Shown piece by piece: positions 1 through 7,205 of a stretch of DNA of 20,744 nucleotides. Every line of letters starts with the position of its first letter. Position 1 is the first letter of the stretch. Origin of the DNA: an uncultured Oscillibacter sp. (GTDB lineage: Bacteria; Bacillota; Clostridia; Oscillospirales; Oscillospiraceae); contig URKI01000037.1 of assembly GCA_900548505.1 (NCBI GenBank), positions 1 through 20,744 of the forward strand, written 5' to 3'. A model generated the notes under the pieces. That model was not told the origin of the DNA, ran no database searches, and saw only the letters and a list, made by a program, of their open reading frames with translations. Both the position numbers and the translations under genes were made by a program.

Positions 1-972
<972 letters not shown>

Positions 973-1015
973 AACAAGCCGGACGGCAATGCCGTCCGGC
1001 TTGTTCTTCTTTTTA
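973..1015. terminator. Rho-independent terminator between convergent genes
   Basis: A perfect 15-bp stem (973-987 with 991-1005) has an AAT loop and is followed on the plus strand by a T-rich tract to 1014. On the minus strand the stem is followed by TTTT, so it can also stop the opposite operon. The T-tract overlaps the stop codon of the convergent lipoprotein gene (1013-1015). Confidence 0.9.
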
Positions 1016-1360
1016 TGACTCCGACTTTTCCACAGAGACGATGGTGCCGTCCAGGCCGTCCACCACGGAAAGGGTTCCCGTGTAGGTGACGGTCACGGTG
1101 TCGCCCACGGCCACGTCGTCCAGGCCCTGGGGCTTGTCGCCGTCCTTCAGGGAGAACACATAGGCCTCGCCGGCATCGTCCGTGACGGTGAACATAAAGT
1201 CCTTCACCTCATCCAGCTTACCGTTGAGGGTGGAGGTCTCCGCCCCGTCCGCTTCGCCGGCGGCCTTCTTGTCTTTGCTGCCGCAGCCGGCAGCCAGGCA
1301 CAGCGTCAGTGCCAGGACCAGGGCCACAAGCCCCAGCCGCTTCATCTGTTCACGTCTCAC
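1013..1360 (-). CDS. Small putative lipoprotein, third gene of the ECF sigma operon
   Basis: This 115-residue protein begins with a lipoprotein signal peptide: MKRLGL, a hydrophobic run, and the lipobox LAAGC with the modified cysteine at residue 26. It should therefore be lipidated and anchored outside the membrane. The mature part, about 90 residues, is beta-rich with VGDTVTVTYTG and looks like a small OB- or barrel-type domain. I do not recognise a named family. I chose the GTG start at 1360 because it overlaps the stop of the anti-sigma gene as GTGA and has GAGGG about 10 nt upstream. The ATG at 1345 (residue 6) is a reasonable alternative but has a poor SD. Sharing an operon with sigma and anti-sigma genes suggests a role in the envelope response they control, which is inference. 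Confidence 0.8.
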   Translation of the reverse strand: MRREQMKRLGLVALVLALTLCLAAGCGSKDKKAAGEADGAETSTLNGKLDEVKDFMFTVTDDAGEAYVFSLKDGDKPQGLDDVAVGDTVTVTYTGTLSVVDGLDGTIVSVEKSES

Positions 1361-2217
1361 TTCGCAAGGCCCTCATACACAGAAGCGGGAATGGTGAACT
1401 CCGGCATACCCATGTAGCCGGCAGCGATGGTGTACTCGTCGAACACCAGCACCAGCTGGCCGTCCGCGTCAAAGTAGAAGTTCTGGTCGGGGTCGATGGC
1501 AGTGAACTGGTCCACAAAGTAGGCCTGACTCTCGTCGGCGGCCATCCGCTCTTCCATCTGAGCCCGCACGGAATCGGACAGGGCCGTCACATAGTCCGCG
1601 TCCTCCCGGAACAGGTCCGCCAGGGTCACCACCTGGCCGGTGGTCTTGTCGATGTGGTAGAAGCGGCTGAACTGGGCGCCGCTGGCCTGGGTCTTGACCG
1701 CGTCGATGCGCAGGGTGAACCAGCTGTCGGTATCGGTCACCACAGAGCTGGTCACGTCCAGACCCTGATAGCCCTCGCCGGTGGCGGCACAGTCCGCCTC
1801 AAACTGGGCGATCAGCTGATCGGTGTATTCCTGCACCTGGTCGCTGACCTCCTCGGCGGCAGCGCTGCCGCCAAGTTCGGGCGTCTGCACGTCGGCGAAG
1901 TTGTGGCCGTCGTCATAGGTGTAGGTCCGGAAAGTCACCAGCTCCACGATGGCGCCCAGCACCGGGATGTCCGCCATGGCGGCTGCGGCGGTGGGGGACG
2001 CGTTGGGCACTGCCACAAACAGCGCCAGGGCGGCGGCGATCCAGCCGCCGTAGCGGGCGGCACGCTTGGTTTTTGATTTGTTGCTCATGCTCATGTCTGT
2101 CTCCTCCAGCGCAGCGCAGGTGCGGAACACCCTGCCGGCATAGTCCTCCGGCAGAGGGAAGGGTTCTTTTTTTGCTCGCGCTCTCAATTCCTCGTCAAAT
2201 CGATCCATTTGATCCAT
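1357..2217 (-). CDS. RsiV-like anti-sigma factor (DUF3298 family)
   Basis: The protein has 286 residues. It has a charged cytoplasmic N-terminus (1-55), one membrane segment (about 57-72) and an extracytoplasmic C-terminal domain. That domain matches the DUF3298/RsiV pattern: YHIDKTTGQVVTLADLF, NFYFDADGQLVLVFDEYTIA and EFTIP near the end. In Bacillus subtilis, RsiV holds SigV inactive, binds lysozyme with this domain, and is then cut by signal peptidase and RasP. An AAAAMA stretch just after the membrane segment (77-82) resembles a signal peptidase site, as expected for that mechanism. The start at 2217 has GAGGTG 6 nt upstream; the longer open frame to 2445 only overlaps the sigma gene. It lies 8 bp behind the sigma gene stop and overlaps the lipoprotein start, so coupling is likely. 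Lysozyme as signal is inferred from the family. Confidence 0.87.
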   Translation of the reverse strand: MDQMDRFDEELRARAKKEPFPLPEDYAGRVFRTCAALEETDMSMSNKSKTKRAARYGGWIAAALALFVAVPNASPTAAAAMADIPVLGAIVELVTFRTYTYDDGHNFADVQTPELGGSAAAEEVSDQVQEYTDQLIAQFEADCAATGEGYQGLDVTSSVVTDTDSWFTLRIDAVKTQASGAQFSRFYHIDKTTGQVVTLADLFREDADYVTALSDSVRAQMEERMAADESQAYFVDQFTAIDPDQNFYFDADGQLVLVFDEYTIAAGYMGMPEFTIPASVYEGLAK

Positions 2218-2225
2218 GTTGCACC

Positions 2226-2756
2226 TCACTCTTCTCTCAGCAGCACACGCAGCCGCGCCCGCCCCCGGGACAAGCGGGTCTTGACCGCTGCTTCGCTGAT
2301 GCCCAGGACGCCGCTGATCTCCCGGATGGACAAGCCATCGTAGTAGAACAGCGTGACCGGGGCCCGGAGATCGTCTCCCAGCGTCATGACCGCCTGCCAG
2401 AGCGTCAGCCGCTCCGCGGCGTCCGTCTCCGGCGCCCGCAGGCACTCCTCCACCTCGGAAAGGTCCACGGAGGGTCTGCGTTTGCGGCAGGCGTCATAGC
2501 ACTTGTTGGCCAGGATGCGCAAAAGCCAGGGACGAAACTTATCCGCGTCCCGCAGGGACTGACGCCGCTCAAAGGCGGCGCAGATGGCCTCCTGCACCGC
2601 GTCCTCGGCGTCCTCGTCGTTGCGGAGGATGGCCTTGGCGGTACGGAAGAGCGCCTCCTGGTTCTCAATGACCCGGGCACAGAATATTTCCTTGTCCAGC
2701 GCGGCTTGCATCATGGCTTTGGGGCTTTCTCCTTCTCTGGTTTCGGGACCGGTCAT
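2226..2756 (-). CDS. ECF (RpoE-type) RNA polymerase sigma factor
   Basis: A sigma-70 family protein of up to 176 residues with the two-domain ECF layout. Region 2 has DEDAEDAVQEAICAAFERR and FRPWLLRILANKCYDACRKRR. Region 4 has a helix-turn-helix, LSIREISGVLGISEAAVKTR followed by LSRGRARLR. It should direct RNA polymerase to envelope-stress promoters once released by the RsiV-like protein encoded 8 bp downstream. The start is uncertain. The ATG at 2756 has no clear SD. The paired ATGs at 2714 and 2711 give the usual family N-terminus (MMQAALDKEIF) and have AAGGAG upstream, but with a long 14-nt spacing. The gene follows the flavoprotein gene by 49 bp with no GC-rich terminator between, so some read-through is possible. 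Confidence 0.92.
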   Translation of the reverse strand: MTGPETREGESPKAMMQAALDKEIFCARVIENQEALFRTAKAILRNDEDAEDAVQEAICAAFERRQSLRDADKFRPWLLRILANKCYDACRKRRPSVDLSEVEECLRAPETDAAERLTLWQAVMTLGDDLRAPVTLFYYDGLSIREISGVLGISEAAVKTRLSRGRARLRVLLREE

Positions 2757-2771
2757 CTATTAAGATGCTTT

Positions 2772-2790
2772 GACGGAAAAAAAGGTGACA
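2772..2790 (-). promoter_or_regulatory. Candidate ECF-type promoter element upstream of the sigma operon
   Basis: Reading on the minus strand, the segment contains TGTCACC, a T7 run and CCGTC. CGTC is the usual ECF -10 core. The spacing to TGTCACC (8 nt) is shorter than the classic 16-17 nt, so the -35 assignment is doubtful. If CGTC is the -10, the transcript would begin about 10 nt before the ATG at 2756, which would favour the downstream starts at 2714/2711. Autoregulation is common for such operons; this call is tentative. Confidence 0.3.
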
Positions 2791-2805
2791 GACTCTTAAA
2801 AATTT

Positions 2806-3438
2806 TTAACGAATGAAATTGGTCATGGTTCGGTGGGCAGTGGCGGGGGGCGGCACCGTCTCCTTGGCGGCTGCCAGGGCCTTCACCGCCCAGGCCATGT
2901 TGCGGCCCAGCTTGCAGGCCACCTCCATGCCCTCCGTATCCTCCAGGCACTCGCCCGGGTCCGCCCCGTGGACGGCGCCCCAGTAGTCGGAGGTGACGAT
3001 GAGCATCTCCATGGCGTCCATGGTGCCCAGCAGCTGCTGGTAAGTCTCCATACCGCCGCTGCGGCGCAGGGTGCAAAGGGCGCCGCCCACCTTGTGGTGG
3101 AGCTGGTTGTCCCCGCAGCCGGCGGCAAGCATCAGCCGGTCCAGCACGCACTTCATATTGCCGGCGATGCCGCCGTGGTACACGGGGCTTGCCAGCAGGA
3201 TGCCGTCGGCCTCGATGCAGGCGGCGATGATGTCGTTGACCATGTCGTCCTTCTGCACGCAGCGCAGCGATCCGGTATTCAGGCAGTGGTAGCAGGCCAT
3301 GCAGGGGTGGACCCGGTGGCCGGGCTGGAACACCTCAAATTCCACGCCGGCGGCGCGTACCTCCTTGCCCACGGCTTCCAGCAGCCGGGCGGTGTTTCCG
3401 TTTTTGCGGGGGCTTCCGTTGATGGCTACGATCTTCAT
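2806..3438 (-). CDS. Iron-sulfur flavoprotein-like NAD(P)H-dependent FMN reductase
   Basis: A 210-residue flavodoxin-fold protein. The FMN phosphate loop is GSPRKNGNTARL (8-19), and the SPVYHGG segment that contacts the flavin ring is present. A cysteine cluster at C46, C49, C52 and C60 (CMACYHCLNTGSLRC, spacing CX2CX2CX7C) resembles the compact 4Fe-4S motif of archaeal iron-sulfur flavoprotein (CX2CX2CX5C). It is therefore probably a cytoplasmic electron-transfer or reductase protein with FMN and perhaps a 4Fe-4S cluster; the physiological substrate cannot be told. The start at 3438 has CAGGAGGG 7 nt upstream; the longer frame to 3624 overlaps the neighbouring gene and lacks family similarity. 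It has its own likely promoter, and an inverted repeat covers the leader and SD. It could also be a plain quinone or nitro reductase of the same superfamily. Confidence 0.87.
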   Translation of the reverse strand: MKIVAINGSPRKNGNTARLLEAVGKEVRAAGVEFEVFQPGHRVHPCMACYHCLNTGSLRCVQKDDMVNDIIAACIEADGILLASPVYHGGIAGNMKCVLDRLMLAAGCGDNQLHHKVGGALCTLRRSGGMETYQQLLGTMDAMEMLIVTSDYWGAVHGADPGECLEDTEGMEVACKLGRNMAWAVKALAAAKETVPPPATAHRTMTNFIR

Positions 3439-3449
3439 GGCATTTCCCT

Positions 3450-3473
3450 CCTGTAAAATTTGGGTCTTACAGG
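3450..3473 (-). promoter_or_regulatory. Inverted repeat over the flavoprotein leader/SD
   Basis: Perfect 7-bp arms CCTGTAA and TTACAGG are separated by 10 nt. The element lies between the predicted transcription start (about 3470) and the SD. Its 3' arm on the transcript contains ACAGG, the first half of the SD ACAGGAGGG. It could be a protein operator or a hairpin masking the SD; the sequence alone does not decide. Confidence 0.5.
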
Positions 3474-3476
3474 CCG

Positions 3477-3505
3477 ATGATAGCAGATTTCCCCCGGCGG
3501 CGCAA
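3477..3505 (-). promoter_or_regulatory. Likely sigma-A promoter of the flavoprotein gene
   Basis: On the minus strand TTGCGC (3505-3500) is followed after 17 nt by TATCAT (3482-3477). A TG one base upstream of the -10 makes it an extended -10. The predicted start is near 3470, giving a leader of about 30 nt. Confidence 0.6.
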
Positions 3506-3516
3506 CGGATGGCGGC

Positions 3517-3545
3517 AAAAAAGGAGACGCCCCGCCGGGCGTCCC
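3517..3545 (-). terminator. Terminator downstream of the PepSY gene
   Basis: The stem GACGCCC (3526-3532) pairs with GGGCGTC (3537-3543), with a 4-nt loop and partial outer pairing. On the minus strand it is followed by T6 (A6 at 3517-3522 on the plus strand). It lies just past the stop at 3564. Confidence 0.8.
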
Positions 3546-3563
3546 CTTTCCGCTTCGCATGTC

Positions 3564-4370
3564 TTAGTCGTCGTAATCGCTCTCCCACTGGAGGATGGCG
3601 CCGGTCTTGGCGTCGATGTCGCACTCATACTCCATGCGGCCGTTGCGCAGCTCCAGCTCATAGACCTGGCGGCCGTCGTCCCAGTCCAGCTGGCACTTGA
3701 CCACCGTGGCACCATTGCCGGCCTTGTTCCGGGCGATCTGCTGGGCCTTCTCGCTGCTGATCACGCTGGCGGAGGAGGTGTTGTTGTCGTCATCGTCGTC
3801 ATCGTACCAGTCATCCCAGTCGGGGGCGTCATAGCCGTCCACGTCACGGTCGGAGTCGATGATCTTGCCGGTCTTGGCGTTGATCTCGTAGTCGTACTCC
3901 ACGCCCTTGCTGTAGAACTCCACGTCATAGTGGGCCACGCCGTCATCCCAGTCCAGCTCGGCCTTCAGGAAAACCGCGTTGGATGCCTTGACGCCCGCGT
4001 CGTCCAGGGCGATCTCCTTGGCCTCGGCGCGGGTGATATAGTCATCGGCGTCGGGGTCCTCGCTGAGGTTCCAGTCCGGGGTGGTCAGCTCCACGGTGCG
4101 GGTCTTGGAATCAAAGGACACGTCCATGCCCGCCGCCTCACACACGGCCCGCACGGGCACGTAGGTGGTGCCGTCATACAGGAACACCGGCACCTTCTTA
4201 CCGTCGGCGTCCCGGGGAGTGAATTTCGCGTCATTGATGGTGATCTTGATGCCGTCTTCCACTTCGATGGTGCGCTTGGAGGCCGCCGTGGCCGTGACGC
4301 CCAGAGCCGTCACCAGACCCACCAGCACCAGCGCAGAGGTAAAGCCCTTCCAGTAACCGGTCTTTTTCAT
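3564..4370 (-). CDS. Secreted protein with copper-amine-oxidase-type stalk domain and two PepSY domains
   Basis: A 268-residue exported protein. A signal peptide with a hydrophobic core covers residues 1-30 and ends near ATAASK. Residues about 31-97 form a copper amine oxidase N-terminal-like stalk domain (VPVFLYDGTTYVPVRAVCEAAGMDVSFD). Two PepSY domains follow. Each carries an LDWDDG core and an (E/D)INAKTGKI-type end: residues about 107-170 and 205-268. The linker between them is very acidic (DAPDWDDWYDDDDDDNN). PepSY domains are thought to inhibit or modulate peptidases at the cell surface, so this may be a cell-wall-associated regulator of proteolysis; target unknown. The start at 4370 has AAAGGAG 8 nt upstream; the extra frame to 4457 has no support. 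It is a single-gene unit with its own terminator. Confidence 0.88.
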   Translation of the reverse strand: MKKTGYWKGFTSALVLVGLVTALGVTATAASKRTIEVEDGIKITINDAKFTPRDADGKKVPVFLYDGTTYVPVRAVCEAAGMDVSFDSKTRTVELTTPDWNLSEDPDADDYITRAEAKEIALDDAGVKASNAVFLKAELDWDDGVAHYDVEFYSKGVEYDYEINAKTGKIIDSDRDVDGYDAPDWDDWYDDDDDDNNTSSASVISSEKAQQIARNKAGNGATVVKCQLDWDDGRQVYELELRNGRMEYECDIDAKTGAILQWESDYDD

Positions 4371-4641
4371 GATACATTCTCCTTTTCTTTCATCAGATTT
4401 TATGATGCGGTTTTGTGGGAGAGTAGCCTCTCCGCTCTTTCTGCCTGTTAAACGCACGGGGGGCGCGGTTTATTGCACGGCTTCAAAAAATTTTTTAAAA
4501 AATTTTTCCAGAAAAAATCGGGGCTTTTTCTTCCACCGCAAATGCGGTATAATGCAGCTTGACAAAAAGGCCCCGGCGTTCCCCGCCCCGGGCCGGAATC
4601 GGTTCGATTCCCTACTATATTTATTATTGGAGGTCATCCCT
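4371..4641. other. Divergent intergenic region between the PepSY gene and thiI
   Basis: This 271-bp stretch holds no gene. On the PepSY side there is an inverted repeat GGAGAG-TAGC-CTCTCC (4418-4433) in the leader. An AT block of composition A6T6A6T5 (4485-4507) stands out in a GC-rich setting and may be a curved, UP-element-like tract. A TATAAT (4548-4553) marks the likely thiI promoter. The thiI leader contains a GC-rich imperfect hairpin (about 4569-4595) and a hairpin GGAATC-GGTTC-GATTCC (4595-4611). I see no clear promoter for the PepSY gene. Confidence 0.6.
4548..4553 (+). promoter_or_regulatory. Likely -10 element of the thiI promoter
   Basis: A perfect TATAAT lies about 90 nt before the thiI start codon. 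At the 17-nt position (4525-4530) there is only TTTTTC, a weak -35, so recognition may depend on the upstream A/T tract. The predicted transcription start is near 4560. Confidence 0.5.
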
Positions 4642-5838
4642 ATGAACAACAATGAGATCCTCCTTCTGAAGCTGGGCGAGGTGGTCTTGAAGGGCCTCAA
4701 CCGCAAAGCCTTCGAGGACAAGCTCATGAACAACGTCCGCCGCCGCATCCGCCGCTTCGGCGATTTCCGGGTGCTGGTGCGCCAGAGCACCATCTACGTG
4801 GAGCCGCAGAATGACCAGTGCGACATGGAGAGCGCCTTTACCGCCTGCTGCCAGGTGTTCGGCGTGGCCGCCGTGGCCCGGGCCGTCCCCTGCGAAAAGA
4901 CCGTGGAGGCCATCGTGGACACCGCCGTGGCCTACCTCTCCGACGACTTTGCCGCCGCCCGCAGCTTCAAGGTGGAGAGCAAGCGGGCCGACAAGCTCTT
5001 CCCCATGACCTCCATCCAGCTCAGCCAGGCCGTGGGCGGGGAGCTTGCCGAGCGCTTCCCCCATGTGACGGTGGACGTGCACCATCCCGACCTGACCGTG
5101 TATGTGGAGATCCGGGAGAAGTACGCCTACGTCCACGCCCCCTCCGTGCCCGGCGCGGGCGGACTGCCCGTGGGCATGGGCGGCACCGCCGTGAGCCTGC
5201 TCTCCGGCGGACTGGACAGTCCCGTCTCCTCCTGGATGATGGCCCGCCGGGGCGTGCAGCTGGAGATGGTGCACTTCGTCTCCCCGCCGTATACCTCCCA
5301 GCAGGCTCTGGACAAGGTGCTGGAGCTGGCCCGGGAGCTGACCGCCTACTGCGGGCGCATGGTGGTGCACGTGATCCCCTTCACCAAGATCCAGGAGGAG
5401 ATCCGCAAAAACTGCCCGGAGGAGTACTTTACCCTCATCATGCGCCGCTTCATGATGCGCATTTCCGAGGCCGTGGCCAAGCGGGCCGGGGCCGGCGCCC
5501 TGGTCACCGGCGAGTCTCTGGGCCAGGTGGCAAGCCAGACCATGCTGGCCCTGGGCACCACGGAGGACGTGACCACGCTACCGGTGCTGCGGCCCCTGAT
5601 CGGCATGGACAAGGTGGAGATCATCCGCATGGCCCGGCAGATCGGCACCTACGATACCTCCATCCTCCCCTATGAGGACTGCTGCACCGTCTTTACCCCC
5701 CGCCACCCCTGCACCCGTCCCAAGGTGGAGGACGTGCGGGAGGCCGAGGCCGCCCTGGATGTGGACGCCCTGGTGGCCGAGGCCCTGGCCGGGGACCAGT
5801 GGGTGCGGGTGAAACCCACCGACGAGCCCCGGATCTGA
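4642..5838 (+). CDS. thiI: tRNA uracil-4-sulfurtransferase ThiI
   Basis: A 398-residue cytoplasmic enzyme that adenylates and thiolates U8 of tRNA to 4-thiouridine; in some bacteria it also helps build the thiamin thiazole. The order is a ferredoxin-like N-terminus and THUMP domain (about 1-165), then an adenylation domain with the PP-loop SGGLDSP (188-194), and the conserved LPYEDCCTVFTPRHP segment whose cysteines (347/348) include the expected acceptor. It lacks the C-terminal rhodanese domain of the E. coli protein, the usual form in Firmicutes. The sulfur donor, normally a dedicated cysteine desulfurase, is not in this window. The start at 4642 has TTGGAGG 9 nt upstream; the open frame back to 4369 runs through intergenic DNA and is not used. 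cinA follows after 46 bp and may be co-transcribed. Confidence 0.96.
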   Translation: MNNNEILLLKLGEVVLKGLNRKAFEDKLMNNVRRRIRRFGDFRVLVRQSTIYVEPQNDQCDMESAFTACCQVFGVAAVARAVPCEKTVEAIVDTAVAYLSDDFAAARSFKVESKRADKLFPMTSIQLSQAVGGELAERFPHVTVDVHHPDLTVYVEIREKYAYVHAPSVPGAGGLPVGMGGTAVSLLSGGLDSPVSSWMMARRGVQLEMVHFVSPPYTSQQALDKVLELARELTAYCGRMVVHVIPFTKIQEEIRKNCPEEYFTLIMRRFMMRISEAVAKRAGAGALVTGESLGQVASQTMLALGTTEDVTTLPVLRPLIGMDKVEIIRMARQIGTYDTSILPYEDCCTVFTPRHPCTRPKVEDVREAEAALDVDALVAEALAGDQWVRVKPTDEPRI

Positions 5839-5884
5839 TTTTCCACAGGGCCGCTGAGCCCGTCTTTCAGAAAGAAGGAATCCC

Positions 5885-7144
5885 ATGTCACATACCGCCG
5901 AGATCATCGCCGTGGGCACCGAGCTGCTGCTGGGCAACATCGCCAATACCAACGCCCAGGAGCTTTCCCAGGCTCTTTCTTCTGTGGGCATCAACGTCTA
6001 CTGGCACACCGTGGTGGGCGACAATCCCACGCGCCTTGCCGAAGCCGTGGACATCGCCCGCCGCCGTGCCGACGTGATCCTCACCACCGGGGGCCTTGGT
6101 CCCACCTACGACGATCTGACCAAGCAGACCGTGTGCGCCGCGTTCGGTCTGCCCCTGGTGTTCCACCCGGAGATCCTGGAGGGCATCCGGGCCTACTTTG
6201 AAAAAAACGTCCATCTGACCATGCCGGAGAACAACCGCCCCCAGGCGGAGTTCCCGGACGGGGCCGTCATCTTCCCCAACAGCGTGGGCACCGCCCCGGG
6301 CTGCGCTTTCCAGTGTGACGGCGTCCATGTGGTGATGCTGCCGGGGCCGCCCTTTGAGATGCGCACCATGCTGCGCGATCACGCCCTGCCCTATCTGCGC
6401 ACCCTCTCCAAAGAGGTCATCGTCTCCCACGACATCATGACATTCGGCCTGGGGGAAAGCCCCATGGAGGAACTTCTCCGGGAGCGGATGACCCATATGG
6501 AAAACCCGTCTCTTGCCACCTACGCCAAGCCCAGTGAGGTACGCCTGCGGGCCACGGCCAAAGCCCCCACCGCCGAAGCGGCGGAGGATATGCTGCGGCC
6601 CGTGGTGGACGAGGTGTGCGCCCTGCTGGGAGACGTAGTCTACGGCGTGGACGTGGCCAGCCTGGAGAGTGCCTGCTCCGCCCTTTTGCGCGAAAGGGGC
6701 ATGACCCTCTCCAGCGCCGAAAGCTGTACCGGCGGGCAGATCGCCCAGCGGATGACCGCCCTGGCGGGAGCCTCCCAGGTCTACCGGGGCGGTGTGGTCA
6801 GCTACTGGACGGACATGAAAGCGGATGTACTGAGCGTTTCCCGGGAAATTCTGGACCAATACGGCGCCGTGTCGGAGCAGACCGCCCGGGCCATGGCCCA
6901 GGGCGCCCGCCGCATCACCGGGGCGGACGTGGCCGTGTCCGTCACCGGCGTGGCAGGCCCTGACCCGGACGAGCGGGGCAACGGCGTTGGGCTGGTGTTC
7001 ATCGGCCTGGACACACCGGAGGGCACCTTCTGCCGCCGCTGTGACTTCGGGCAGCGGCGCCGGGACCGCATCCAGGAACTGGCCGCCAACCACGCTTTCG
7101 ACCTGCTGCGCCGCTATCTCTCCGGCGCGCCCCTGACCCGGTGA
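5885..7144 (+). CDS. cinA: CinA: MoCF-like domain fused to nicotinamide-nucleotide amidase
   Basis: A 419-residue protein of normal length for full CinA. The N-terminal half is the molybdopterin-binding-like COG1058 domain: AVGTELLLGNIANTNAQ (10-25), TTGGLGPTYDD (67-77) and MLPGPPFEM (151-159). It corresponds to ADP-ribose pyrophosphatase activity in studied CinA proteins. The C-terminal PncC domain has SAESCTGG (277-284) and VTGVAGPD (353-360), the signature of NMN deamidase. Together they recycle pyridine nucleotides. The gene is also named for competence/damage induction in streptococci; that link is not shown here. The start at 5885 has AGAAGGA 6 nt upstream. It lies 46 bp after thiI, and the next gene starts 61 bp after its stop. 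Confidence 0.96.
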   Translation: MSHTAEIIAVGTELLLGNIANTNAQELSQALSSVGINVYWHTVVGDNPTRLAEAVDIARRRADVILTTGGLGPTYDDLTKQTVCAAFGLPLVFHPEILEGIRAYFEKNVHLTMPENNRPQAEFPDGAVIFPNSVGTAPGCAFQCDGVHVVMLPGPPFEMRTMLRDHALPYLRTLSKEVIVSHDIMTFGLGESPMEELLRERMTHMENPSLATYAKPSEVRLRATAKAPTAEAAEDMLRPVVDEVCALLGDVVYGVDVASLESACSALLRERGMTLSSAESCTGGQIAQRMTALAGASQVYRGGVVSYWTDMKADVLSVSREILDQYGAVSEQTARAMAQGARRITGADVAVSVTGVAGPDPDERGNGVGLVFIGLDTPEGTFCRRCDFGQRRRDRIQELAANHAFDLLRRYLSGAPLTR

Positions 7145-7171
7145 CCCACGTCCCCCTGGCGGCATATACTG
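7141..7171 (+). promoter_or_regulatory. Candidate promoter of the collagen-like gene
   Basis: Two readings overlap. A sigma-A reading is GTGACC (7141-7146), 18 nt, TATACT (7165-7170). A sigma-K-like reading is ACC (7144-7146), 16 nt, CATATACTG (7163-7171), against the consensus CATANNNTA. The site overlaps the cinA stop codon. The sequence cannot tell the two apart. Confidence 0.4.
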
Positions 7172-7205
7172 GACTATCCCCACGATGGAAAGGAGTCCAG
7201 AACCT

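Noticed and set aside
4559..4564. TTGACA upstream of thiI as a -35
   Set aside because: The matching -10 position (about 4582-4587) is CCCCGC; there is no AT-rich hexamer at usable spacing.
4601..4611. GGTTCGATTCC resembling a tRNA T-arm before thiI
   Set aside because: The flanking bases do not form the 5-bp T-stem and no other tRNA arm or acceptor stem is present; the segment folds better as a simple 6-bp hairpin.
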